A DNA stretch of 64,000 bases from Asparagopsis taxiformis. Lineage: Eukaryota > Rhodophyta > Florideophyceae > Bonnemaisoniales > Bonnemaisoniaceae. How positions within the stretch are numbered: the first letter of the stretch is position 1; every line of letters starts with the position of its first letter. A program made the position numbers and the translations under genes. Of this stretch, positions 31,331 to 40,587 are shown one piece after another. Location: NCBI GenBank assembly GCA_030407315.1, contig JALQPE010001001.1, positions 20,942-84,941 on the forward strand, read 5' to 3'. The notes beneath the pieces were generated by a model. It was not told where the DNA came from, did not search any database, and worked only from the letters and a program-made list of their open reading frames with translations.

Positions 31331-32454
31331 ACCGTCGTTCTATCCTCTACACCAAACAAAGGAAACACGGCCAAAGAACCTCAGTCAGTGACGGCGGAGA
31401 AGTGTAACCTGTGGCCTCGACTGGACAGCTTTCAACGTCAGCTTAAGTCCTGCTGTGCATACTCCATATCATCGCCGGTATTGAGATTAATAATGGCCCA
31501 AGCCATGGTCTCTGAACTCCCGAATGATGAGATCCGGATCGAGAACATCGAAATGGTATAATCATATATATCACAATCCATTTGCTTCCCTTAAATGATC
31601 CCTGTAATATCCACTGTAAAGCACAAACTTATTCCATGAAGTTCGCAATTAATATAATTTTATTATTTTAAATGAATTAATTGAAAATCCATCTCCTACG
31701 GCAGTCATTCGTCCTTCCATGCACACGTTGCCAGAAAAATGTGTGACCTAGCAGTAGGTGATGACTGATCGCTCAGGTACATTCCACCATTGGGCTGCCA
31801 GAAGTGAGCACAAAACTGATACCCACAAAACCACGAGAAAATTACAAACGAGGTCTCGAACGCACATTTAGAATACAATATAAATACTATACAAAAAACT
31901 CTACTCACTATCTCAGACGTTGCGGCTCACAAGTGCCGTAGTCCCAATTTTCCGTAACGCCTTTCCTGATGCGTAAAAGTAAAAAACACGTCAAAACGTA
32001 TATCAGAAATGAGTGCGAGAGTTTCCTGCACGGGAGATGATGGGCCACCAAGTTGACTTTTTAGAAATTTTAGAATTTCTGGGCTGGCCAGCAATGCAAT
32101 TGAGCCGGACATCCACCAGACGTCTATTTTGGGTTGTTCGTGTGCTGCTCACATCTACGCATTACAGCAACCACGCAGGCGGGCCCACTGCTCATACAAA
32201 TTGCACGTAGTATGTGCAGCATGATGGGTGAGTAGTGTTTGTCGTGAGAAAGTGGGGTGGGAGTATGCCGAAACAAGGACCAAAACTTCGCCCTGGCGTA
32301 TTGAGCCTGAGCCTGGAATTAACCCTTCGTGAGATGTGGCTTTGCTTACAGTTGGTGCTTACAGAAGCCAGCGATGGCCCCGCTCGGGGCGTCGGCTGGC
32401 TTCTTTTGGGGCCGTTGTGGCCAGATTAGACACCCTGATTTGAATTGAATTTTG

Positions 32455-32640
32455 AGCCATTCTCAAAAACATGCACATGTGAACATGTTTTTGAGATGGG
32501 GTGTGCCGTACGGCACTTTCGACCGCCCAAATCGATATAATTTTGCAATTTTTTTCTGACTGAAATTTTAGAATTTCTGGGCTGGCCAGCAATGCAATTG
32601 CGTAGGTCATTCACCGGACGTCCATTTCCATTTCAGATCT
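32455..32640. repeat. Hairpin block shared with 61186-61380
   Basis: Contains TCTCAAAAACATG pairing with CATGTTTTTGAGA (32461-32490), then GTGTGCCGTACGGCAC, itself a palindrome. A tail follows with TAGAATTTCTGGGCTGGCCA that is repeated at 32075 and 61318. Conserved between the two Plavaka-like copies, so likely functional for that element's 3' side. Confidence 0.8.
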
Positions 32641-32976
32641 ACTGGTTGCACTAGGCCTGAAAGTGTTTCTGGATAGGGACATGGCGGAAGTCCATCCCGA
32701 GGGGGACATCCGTGGTACTAGAAACAATGAATGTCGCCCTAGTAATACTAGACGTACTAGACCGCATGGACGTCCGGTTCTAGGCGGACATCCAAAAGTA
32801 CTGGAGAACATGGACGTCCGCCTAGTAATACTAGGTGTACTAGAGGTTGTGGACGTCCGCGTCCATTTCCGAGAACACAGACGAATCGTCTGCCGAAACC
32901 TTACGAGTTCGCACACGACTTTGAGTCGGACGATGAGGTACCGGATAGTAGTGAAGATTACATAACAGTTGAGTAG

Positions 32977-33238
32977 GTAGGATTTCACCTATAGGTTGCT
33001 CTCAACTAAAGTTTCTATTGTTTTCTTAATGTTCCTCCATTGCTTCACCTGTAGCATAGTATACTATATACTAACAGTATAATCTTCCCCATTGCTTACT
33101 GACAATTTGTGACATTCTGTGATCTACGATATTGTTTTCCTCTCAACCCAGACTAACGAGTGCGTATCCATGAGCTAAGAGCGCTCCCGACCTCAGCAGT
33201 ACCTCTACTTTGTCTTTTCCAGCTGCTATTCAGGTCCT
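32977..33238. other. Short 3' flank of the oxygenase gene
   Basis: AT-rich, no ORF. Presumably the 3' untranslated region and terminator of the broken oxygenase gene, up to the right inverted repeat. Confidence 0.4.
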
Positions 33239-33840
33239 AAAATTTGGTAATTTTTGAGCCCAAAAAATTACCAAATTTTAGACCCATCCGGCGCCCACCT
33301 GTTCCAGATTTGGACAACCGCTCCTGCCCCAGGCTACGTCAAGTTCATGCATTCCATGCTTTACTGATGTTTCTAAACATTCCAAGTGCTACGCTTCTTC
33401 GCTGGATGGTCGTTGACGAACATTGACGGCGCATTGCAGCTCTGTTCAAAACCGAACCTGTATTACCATGGCATGCATCTATGTCCGTCCACTTCTCTCC
33501 TCATACAATCTTGAACATCTAGTCATCGTGATGCATCGAGACAGTTGTGCACCAATAGTCGATAAACATAATTGCACCGAACTATAGAAGGTGCTGCCCA
33601 CGTGGTGCTTACTCGTGGTGGTGAGTGTTCCATGGCATATGGTCGCTGGTACAAAGTAGGACGGAGTACGAGCCATACGGTCACTACGAGTGGGGCATAA
33701 AATTTGGTAATTTTTTGGGCTCAATAATTACTGCAGTAAAAACTGATCTAGCAAAGTGCACTTCACTAGATCAGTTTTTACTGCAGTAATTTTTGAGCCC
33801 AAAAAATTACCAAATTTTGGACTAGTCTGGCGACCGTCTG
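33239..33840 (-). repeat. 600-bp inverted repeat, right arm (contains palindromes P4 and P5)
   Basis: Reverse complement of 24741-25343. The short palindrome P4 is at 33239-33279 and the long palindrome P5 at 33699-33818. The outermost matching bases are GGCGACCGTCTG. With the left arm it encloses the ParB and oxygenase genes. P5 also forms the left border of the methyltransferase-SET unit, so the two units share an end. Confidence 0.92.
33699..33818. repeat. Nested palindrome, long form P5
   Basis: Same structure as P2 with only a few changes (GCTCAATAATTACTGCAG on the left arm). Spacer around AAAGTGCACTT. Confidence 0.95.
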
Positions 33841-34196
33841 TAGCTAATGGGGCTTGAATTTAGGTGCAGTGTCTCTGTATTATTAGTGAAGCTGGCTCAA
33901 GGTTGTGGAGATTTTGTTTAATGCACTGTCATGATACAGAATGCGCCCAAGCTGCATACCCGTTCAAAACATTGCACCCCTTCACCAATCTTCAACAACA
34001 AAACTCCAAACTCTTTCATCATCCCGCGACCCCTCGTCAGAAATCGAGGCTTCCATAAATTCCAATTTCAAATTTTGCGGGCGCGCGGAAAAATCTCCTT
34101 GCCGTCCTGTCAGGCACATGTGCCGGATTGCATTGCAATCTTCTCTACCAATCTATCGCATTCTCTCTTCTCCCTCGTTCCCGAGCATCCCCTGAA

Positions 34197-37100
34197 ATGG
34201 CGCAGCCACAACCCCGGCACGGGCTTGTCGAAACGTACAGCGAAGATGGGCCGATGCATCCATCTGACAAGTACGGAAACGGAACCATTCTATGGGTTGA
34301 TCCCGCTCGCGTTGTTTCAATTCCTGCTATCGCAGGGGCTAGCACCCCAGCCTCCGATGTCACATCCGTAGTGCATCTGGATTTCGAACGTCTCTATCTG
34401 TACGGTAGCATTGCGGACAATGGTGACGTAACCTTGGTGGGAGGCATGGACGTGTGCGAGGAGGTGTGGTCGCGCCCCCGACGGAACACATCGAGATATT
34501 TACTTCGCATGAGCTACGAATCTATTACTACCAAACCACATACGCTTGCCTCTATTCTCTTTCATCTCCTGGAGAGGGAGAGGATTATTCCGTTCTACGA
34601 AAGTGTAGCAATAGTCGCTCACATGCGAGACTGTTGGCATGAAGCTGAGAAGAAAGAGGATCATGTGCCCCTTGCAGAACGTTTGCTCACAGCGTTTCGA
34701 AGGGCTGTGAGCAGTATGTACAAGTTTGACCTGCCAGCGAATGCTTCAATCGTTCTGGATAAATGGTTCTCGTATGCCTACCATCGTCACACCTTTAACA
34801 TTGTGCAAGCAGTCCGAAACTTCACCATTTCTGCTGGTGAAGATGGTAGTGTAGATATAGACACACGGGTATGGGATCTATTCCTCACGAGCTGTGGGTT
34901 GCTGGATTTATCCGTATCCTTCTTTATTCCCGTGTTTGTCCATGAGCGTGATGAGCAATCAGCAGAGGATCCACTCAAAAACTCTCAGAGTCCTGGACCA
35001 CCACTTCCAGTTCAGAAAGAGTTCTACACCGAGCATAACTTCTCCCAGTCCGCGATTGGTCGAGATGCCTTCTCAAGACAATCACTAGCATGCCAATTCT
35101 TCGTTTCACAGACCCAGGAGCGCGCTTCGCATCAAGATAGCTGGACAACTCCGAGACTTACCACAACTTTCGAGAGGGTTGTATTTCTCATGGCATTGAT
35201 ACAAATGGACCGAGACTGGAAGTTGCAGGCAGAATCCCGGCCACGCTCACGTACAAGAACGAGGTCTTCGAATAGACCCACGCCGCTTCTCAAGAAGGAT
35301 AGTCCGTGGACTGCCCAGCGTCTTGGATATGGTATTCATGTGATTCTGAAGTCATGGGATGTATTGGCAAAGTCGCTAGGGGCTACCAATACCGAGGAGC
35401 TCTTGCAACCGTACCTTCTGTACGACCAGAGAGTATTCACGTACCACGTCCTGGACTCGGAAAATAGGGGCTTCGCACCGCTTCGAGAGCTGAAGACTTT
35501 GTTGCACGGCAGAGGAGCTGTTCGAAGAGTGCAGCACTCGGCAAGCATCTCGAGTGCGGCTGTCCATCGTACGCTGCTGCAAGATGCTCAGATGCGCCTC
35601 TGCGCAACGTCCTTCTGGGAGCACATAATGACGATCTGTCGGCACAAAGAATTGTTCGACCAAACCGTTTCTTCACCGCGAGCAATACCTTTCCTACAGG
35701 GCTTCCAGGCGTCGACTGGTTCCCCAGATGCTGGGAGGTTTACGACTATTCGGGCTCTGGGTATGGTTGAAAGGCAACTCACGGCATTCAGCCTCACAGA
35801 AGAGCCACAATCAACGCCCGACCCTAATGAGGAGCTGTTCGGAGACACTGAGAGAACAGCTTCTCCAGTACGGGATTCTCCGCCCGGCGGGAACGGAACG
35901 AGCCCGAATGCTAAACGCAGACGACTAGATGAAAGCCCTTCTGGTGCAGGAAGCTCGAGCAGGAATAGCGGTAACAGCGGTACCGCCGAAGCGGCCAGAG
36001 CTGATATAAAATCCATGCGTGCAGAAGATGAAGTGTTGATTCCTCCAGAAATGGACAACATGAAAGGATCTGTCCTGCATACTTTCAACTGCAGCTTCAG
36101 AGACCTTTTGAAGAACTATGACGCTGTTGACAATCCTCGAAAGCCGCAAATCCGGGAAGGTGCTCAGTTGGTACTCACTGACCCGCCGTACAATACTAGG
36201 CGTATGTCTGGCAGAGGAAACTCTGGTTACGATGTCCTCCGTCAGGAAGAAATCGAAGACACGGTAGCTGAAATTTCCAAGGTGACGCGCAAGGGTGGTC
36301 ATGTTCTCATATTCACATCTGCTGCTCTGTTCTACAATTGGGTATACGAGCTTCGCAAAGTGAAATACTCTACGGGTAGTCCTATGTTCGCGGTTGATTC
36401 GCAGCCTATCGTCTGTACTCGGAGCCCCACCCATTTTACTTCGCCTCCATATAGGATTACAACCAGTTTGTTAAATATGGTCGAGCTGGTTGTACATGCT
36501 ACGAAGCTGGGTAAGGGTAAAGAAGGCTGGGGGATGGTGAACTACCGAAATGCAGGATACATCCCTTCTAGGTTCAAGGCTTGGACAAATGTCATCGACA
36601 ACATCCCGCGCATCACAGCATCGGAGACAGTGAAATATTTGGACAAGGACAAGAAAAAGGTTACGTTGCGCCCCGAGCAGAAGACCGTAGCTCTCATGCA
36701 AGAGCTCATTGGACGTTTCTCAAACCAGGGAGACTTGGTCGTGGACATGTTTGCTGGCACTTTCTCTACTGCAGTTGCATGCCTTACTATGCACCACGGT
36801 CAGTACAGGAGGTTTGTGGGGTGTGAGAAGTTCACGGACTGCTTTGAACTATCCCTTCCTAGAGTCAATCTTGCATTTCTGCAGCAGGTCTCCATTGGGA
36901 ACTTTGCTCAACAGTCCACGCCCGCCCTGCAGCAGCTGGCCACTTCTCAACTCGGAACTTCCGATGACGATTCCCACTCGAAGAACCCCTCCAGTTTACC
37001 AAGTTCGACACAACTTCCACCCCACCTCATCAGCTTTCTGACCGCCATTTGGTGCATCCCAGACCAGCACAATGACTTGATAGACCTTCCTATTCACAAA

Positions 37101-37670
37101 TGGCCACAATCACTGCTGGGCTTGTTGTCCACCATGGATAGTAAAACCCTGCTATCAATTGATGCAATGGCACACAATGTATACGTTGCAACTTCAACTA
37201 TACCTGCAGCTGGTGATGGACTCTTCGCAAGAGTAGATATTGATCCAGGAGATATCGTCGGGTACTATTTTGGGGCAGTGGTTTACAAGGATCTCTACCA
37301 AGCAAAACTGAAGACGTTTGGTACGGGTCCGACTTCGTTCTCGATTGAGCGCTTCCAGAAGTACGCAGTTCAAATCAAGGACCCAAATATCACCTGCTTG
37401 CTTCCGTCTACGTCTAGCCGCCCCATCTTCATTGTTCCATTCGAGTATTGCGCTGCTTCGAAAATCAACGACCCAACGTTCGTGGATCCAGCAGAGGGAA
37501 CCGATCGCCCGTCGCGAACTGCTAATGTTAGTTTCTCCTCCCCTGTACAAGAACTCATCAGTGAGAGCTCTGTGTCTAGCTACCAAGTTGTATGTGTTAC
37601 TGCTAACGAGGCTATCTCAGCTGGATCCGAGCTGTTTATCGAATACGGTCATGATTACTTCACTGTCTAG
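34197..37670 (+). CDS. DNA adenine methyltransferase-SET domain fusion protein (1,157 aa), intact
   Basis: Start chosen at ATG 34197 (AAATGG context, MAQPQPRHGL). Residues 1-640 are unrecognised, with a basic SRPRSRTRTRSS patch and a nuclear-signal-like AKRRRLDE. Residues ~640-900 form a PF01555-like DNA methyltransferase: LVLTDPPYNTRR (DPPY 662-665), RKGGHVLIFTSAALFYNW, then PEQKTVALMQELIGRF and DLVVDMFAGTFSTAVA (SAM loop, ~849-861). This is beta-class order; DPPY suggests adenine N6. Residues ~985-1157 resemble a SET lysine methyltransferase: AAGDGLFARVDIDPGDIVGY, a TANVSF segment where NHxxxPN usually stands, and SAGSELFIEYGHDY. A protein writing both DNA and histone marks is the inference; histone activity is doubtful because the NH motif is degenerate. 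It is bounded by palindromes P5 and P6. The same architecture recurs, decayed, at 61.6-64 kb. Confidence 0.82.
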   Translation: MAQPQPRHGLVETYSEDGPMHPSDKYGNGTILWVDPARVVSIPAIAGASTPASDVTSVVHLDFERLYLYGSIADNGDVTLVGGMDVCEEVWSRPRRNTSRYLLRMSYESITTKPHTLASILFHLLERERIIPFYESVAIVAHMRDCWHEAEKKEDHVPLAERLLTAFRRAVSSMYKFDLPANASIVLDKWFSYAYHRHTFNIVQAVRNFTISAGEDGSVDIDTRVWDLFLTSCGLLDLSVSFFIPVFVHERDEQSAEDPLKNSQSPGPPLPVQKEFYTEHNFSQSAIGRDAFSRQSLACQFFVSQTQERASHQDSWTTPRLTTTFERVVFLMALIQMDRDWKLQAESRPRSRTRTRSSNRPTPLLKKDSPWTAQRLGYGIHVILKSWDVLAKSLGATNTEELLQPYLLYDQRVFTYHVLDSENRGFAPLRELKTLLHGRGAVRRVQHSASISSAAVHRTLLQDAQMRLCATSFWEHIMTICRHKELFDQTVSSPRAIPFLQGFQASTGSPDAGRFTTIRALGMVERQLTAFSLTEEPQSTPDPNEELFGDTERTASPVRDSPPGGNGTSPNAKRRRLDESPSGAGSSSRNSGNSGTAEAARADIKSMRAEDEVLIPPEMDNMKGSVLHTFNCSFRDLLKNYDAVDNPRKPQIREGAQLVLTDPPYNTRRMSGRGNSGYDVLRQEEIEDTVAEISKVTRKGGHVLIFTSAALFYNWVYELRKVKYSTGSPMFAVDSQPIVCTRSPTHFTSPPYRITTSLLNMVELVVHATKLGKGKEGWGMVNYRNAGYIPSRFKAWTNVIDNIPRITASETVKYLDKDKKKVTLRPEQKTVALMQELIGRFSNQGDLVVDMFAGTFSTAVACLTMHHGQYRRFVGCEKFTDCFELSLPRVNLAFLQQVSIGNFAQQSTPALQQLATSQLGTSDDDSHSKNPSSLPSSTQLPPHLISFLTAIWCIPDQHNDLIDLPIHKWPQSLLGLLSTMDSKTLLSIDAMAHNVYVATSTIPAAGDGLFARVDIDPGDIVGYYFGAVVYKDLYQAKLKTFGTGPTSFSIERFQKYAVQIKDPNITCLLPSTSSRPIFIVPFEYCAASKINDPTFVDPAEGTDRPSRTANVSFSSPVQELISESSVSSYQVVCVTANEAISAGSELFIEYGHDYFTV

Positions 37671-37859
37671 CTGTTACCCTCTCACAGTCAAATTTCACTA
37701 GTAAATCCTTCTCCATTAATGTTTTCACTCTGTTTCCCATACCTTCAATTTATTTTTATCGTAATGTACTCTTTCCCCCAAGCAAGCAATGCGTAGAAGA
37801 ATTTCCCGTTTGGTACGTAATGCGTCTGCATAAGGTTGGACAAGGTATATTCTGTGCGT

Positions 37860-37979
37860 AAAATTTGGTAATTTTTTGGGCTCAAAAATTACTGCAGTAA
37901 AAACTGATCTACCCGAGTGCACTTTGCTAGATCAGTTTTTACTGCAGTAATTTTAGAGCCCAAAAAATTACCAAATTTT
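37860..37979. repeat. Nested palindrome, long form P6
   Basis: Same outer and inner arms as P2 and P5. Lies 190 bp after the methyltransferase-SET stop, so the gene is framed by P5 and P6. Confidence 0.95.
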
Positions 37980-38787
37980 ACGCTGCCTTGTATGTGTTCT
38001 GGCATACCACGGGCACCACACAACCCTACATGGCATGTCGAAGGCTGAGGTTTGGATACCAGCCGTTCTTAGTTGTTTGCCTTGTTCCACATGCGGACGG
38101 TCTCCGCTTGTTTTTCAGCACAATGACAATGTAGAGAGAAATGCAGGTACCACAACTGTCTTGTACATTGTACATCCATTCTCGCATTTCGTACATCATG
38201 CATGTACCACACGCAGGAAAAGCTGCTCAATGTACATTCTATGTGGTATGAAGTTTAACGCTTCTATAATTATAGCGTTAACGCTCCTAGCAACAAAACA
38301 GCCCGGAAGAACAAACTGAGCCGTGGTCATCTACATAGTCAGCTAGTGCTGCTTACATAGTGCTGAGATTAAATTTCGGTAATTTTTCTAGCTATGAAAT
38401 TACTGCAGTAAAAACTGATCTACCTATGTGCACTTGGGTAGATCACTCTTTACTGCAGCAATTTCAGCGCAAAAAAGATTACCAATTTCCTTGCCCCGAA
38501 TATACCTTAGCCTACGTTCTGCAAACACATAGAGATGTAACCAAAATAACTTCTCTGGCTGATTGCATTGCTGGCTCCATTGCTTTTGGGTATGCCCAGG
38601 ACCGTTACTGCCCGCAGCTTTTGTAACGGCCGTACCAATGTCCTTATCCGTTACATCTTCCGTCCATGCTCGAGACAAGTTTCCCCCTGGTCTCTTCTAC
38701 TTATCTTTCCCTTCTCCTCAGCAACGTTTCCAGTTCTACTCAAGTACTCTATCCTGGGCGTGAACCATTCAACGGTTTCCAGCAAAA
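37980..38787. other. Spacer with degenerate palindrome, leader of the coiled-coil gene
   Basis: No gene. A small palindrome-like run TAATTATAGCGTTAACGC occurs near 38265. The only structured part is the degenerate palindrome at 38370-38488. The last 100 bp (C/T-rich, then AAAAATGAGAG at the start codon) should contain the promoter of the following gene. Confidence 0.4.
38370..38488. repeat. Degenerate nested palindrome P7
   Basis: Diverged long form: TTAAATTTCGGTAATTTTTC, ATTACTGCAGTAAAAACTGA with TCTACC, then the mirrored arms with several mismatches (ACTCTTTACTGCAGCAATTT). Confidence 0.85.
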
Positions 38788-40461
38788 ATGAGAGATGATT
38801 TATCTTTGACTAGGTTTGCAAAGTTCGAAGAACGGTTCGCATCCCTCGAACAGTACATGCGCGATTCCCTTTCGTCTATTCAATTGGAGCTGGCGTGTAT
38901 TCGATACATGGCCTCCGCTGCTGCCGGAACAAACACAGTCCCTTCAGTTGTTCTGGATGAGAGATCAAGAAAAGCAGGTCAAATTGCCACGCTGGTGTCT
39001 TCTCTGTTCAACAACAGGCAGGTGACATCTCGATTCGTCGCTTTCAGAACTGTTGCAGAGCTTGTTAAAACCTTTGTTGACGCCAATTTGCTCAACAATT
39101 GTAATTCGAGGTCTGCAACATCACCACAGGTGGATTCCTGCACAACGTTGCTTCTTGCTGCCCTGTCGTTTTCGCAGACTTCAAGTTCAAATTCTGAGGT
39201 AAGGCAATCTAAGAGATCTCTTATCGGAACGGCAGTAGGGAAACGACATGTGTTCTTAAAACGCTCTATTATCGGAACTGCGTTTATTTCAATGGCAAAT
39301 GACAGAATTGTGCGATGGAAGGACTCGACGAGCAGGAATGCTGGGGTCCTCGATCCTGGGGAGGAGGAGGACTTGAACAGCAATACTCTATCTCGAGACT
39401 ATGCACTACGCAATGCTACAGTAGTGCCCATCGAAAAGCCGTCTTGGCTGCACATTTCCCAACGAGCTCTTTTCCATGCCATGGATATTTCGATGCCCAC
39501 GGAGGCAGAACGAAACGTGGAACAGTCTACGCATTTGCAGGTTACTCTTTCAAAGCGTCGCCGACTGTCTGGTTCGAAAGAAGCACGCCGTACTGGTACA
39601 TCCTCTTCATCTTCTTCCGCTGTATCCAACCTTTCTCCGTCTGACTTACAGTCTATTCCGATTATTACCTCTGCACTACGGCAGCTTACACAGTTCTTCA
39701 ACACTTCCCGGAAACAGATGAAAATGGAATTGGTCAAACAAGCATTCTTCCTCATCCACCGAGATATGAAGGCAACTGTGGATGTTTCTCCTGCCCATGC
39801 TGTTTCCACAACAGAAATGTGTCCACCTGACTCTATTCCGACAACTTCGAGAGCTTACGGAACAGGAGAAGAAGCTCTCGAAGTGTATTCAAAAAATGAT
39901 TCCATCTTCTCAAATTTCATTCTGAGCCGTCCTGAGCTTCACATTCAGGTTACTTACATAGTTCAGGTGAGCGGTGATATCGATGGTGAAAACATTGCGA
40001 GTACGCGAGTGGAGAAGTTGGCTGTCTGTTCATTCTCCTTTCTTACTCTAGCTATGATATTGTTATGCAGTTTTTGCCAATGTACACAACTGGAGATGCT
40101 CTGTCATGAACCTCATGCTATTCAAGCATGTTATAAGATTGCAATATGCCTCCAAGGTTTATTTAACGAAGCCCTGAAACAACAGCCTACATCTCATTTT
40201 GGGAAGGATGGATTCCCCTTGCGCGTTACATGGGGACATCTTGAGCTCCGGGACTACCTCATGGGAGGTGACTGCCTCACGGGGATCATTAGAAAGAAGA
40301 GAAACCTAACAGCACAAGAATACGAGTCTGTCCGTTTCGTTTCAGGCTTCAGACATACTGAGCGCTCAGAAGATAACCCACCAAACAGACCAGTTTCCAA
40401 TCATGATTGTGTACCTCTCGAGGAGGATGATGAACTTGGTATTTCTTTAATTGGCATGTAG
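38788..40461 (+). CDS. Coiled-coil transposon-associated protein, family member 2 (557 aa)
   Basis: Intact ORF from ATG 38788. The N-terminus (FAKFEERFASLEQYMRDSLS) has heptad character. A Ser-rich middle holds SKRRRLSGSK, a likely nuclear signal. By eye it is homologous to 141-1667: ITSALRQLTQFFNTSRKQ against VTKSALTAVTGFMNKSRD, and ELHIQVTYIVQVSGDIDG against MLFKVEYEVQIIGEP. KRHVFLKRSIIGTAFI resembles RNHIELRCQVVTSLI. A hydrophobic stretch (FLTLAMILLCSFCQ) is more likely a buried helix than a membrane segment. It lies 1.1 kb downstream of the methyltransferase-SET gene on the same strand. Function is unknown; it could be a DNA-binding or assembly partner of the cassette. Confidence 0.75.
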   Translation: MRDDLSLTRFAKFEERFASLEQYMRDSLSSIQLELACIRYMASAAAGTNTVPSVVLDERSRKAGQIATLVSSLFNNRQVTSRFVAFRTVAELVKTFVDANLLNNCNSRSATSPQVDSCTTLLLAALSFSQTSSSNSEVRQSKRSLIGTAVGKRHVFLKRSIIGTAFISMANDRIVRWKDSTSRNAGVLDPGEEEDLNSNTLSRDYALRNATVVPIEKPSWLHISQRALFHAMDISMPTEAERNVEQSTHLQVTLSKRRRLSGSKEARRTGTSSSSSSAVSNLSPSDLQSIPIITSALRQLTQFFNTSRKQMKMELVKQAFFLIHRDMKATVDVSPAHAVSTTEMCPPDSIPTTSRAYGTGEEALEVYSKNDSIFSNFILSRPELHIQVTYIVQVSGDIDGENIASTRVEKLAVCSFSFLTLAMILLCSFCQCTQLEMLCHEPHAIQACYKIAICLQGLFNEALKQQPTSHFGKDGFPLRVTWGHLELRDYLMGGDCLTGIIRKKRNLTAQEYESVRFVSGFRHTERSEDNPPNRPVSNHDCVPLEEDDELGISLIGM

Positions 40462-40587
40462 AACTGTTCTAGCTGGAACACCGTCGTCTTCATGTGACTG
40501 TAGTAGTTCCCATTGCTTGCCTCTGCTCCGCAATGTATGCTTCAGAATAATTAAACTAGTTCTTCCATGTTCATCTCACTACCTGTA

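Larger units (their letters stand above)
29197..32886 (+). mobile_element. Non-autonomous Plavaka/CACTA-like transposon, AA target duplication
   Basis: The ends are inverted repeats of about 35 bp: CGTCTGTGTTTTCGGAAGTG then GACGCGGACGTCCA at the left, and the reverse complement (with GAGAACACAGACG) ending at 32886. The flanking dinucleotide AA is duplicated (29195-29196 and 32887-32888), as expected for CACTA-type elements. The interior is non-coding. It has two units of a 43-bp minisatellite, repeats of about 230-350 bp from 30.1 to 31.2 kb (each with CCGTCATCACCATTCCTGCA), and a 3' part with a hairpin. The first ~2.7 kb match 52559-55470, where the element carries a transposase. So this is a deletion derivative. 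Confidence 0.85.
26738..32976 (+). pseudogene. Zinc-finger + 2OG-Fe(II) dioxygenase gene, frameshifted and interrupted by a transposon
   Basis: ATG at 26738 overlaps the ParB stop. The protein starts acidic, then Pro/Ser-rich. The frame leaves and returns between a run of ten C (27281-27290) and a G-rich run (27391), implying two compensating indels. A Cys/His cluster (about 27466-27640: CSLGSHC, KCTACNIKPVHNLC, CSRECYDG) should bind zinc. A 2OG-Fe(II) oxygenase domain follows: FDGYIVLEDILG, HLD (His 28771, Asp 28777), RPRSH, GDVEHAGAG (distal His 29020) and HHIRVHSMAV (Arg 29114, for 2-oxoglutarate). Frame changes occur near 28700 and 29080. A Plavaka-like element (29197-32886) splits the end. 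Removing it with one AA copy reads DEPN then RLPKPYEFAHDFESDDEV to a TAG at 32974. Substrate is unknown; a nucleic-acid base is possible given the context. Confidence 0.6.

Noticed and set aside
29798..31561. Several plus-strand ORFs rich in His, Thr and Pro
   Set aside because: They cover tandem subterminal repeats of the non-autonomous element, with frame differing between copies.
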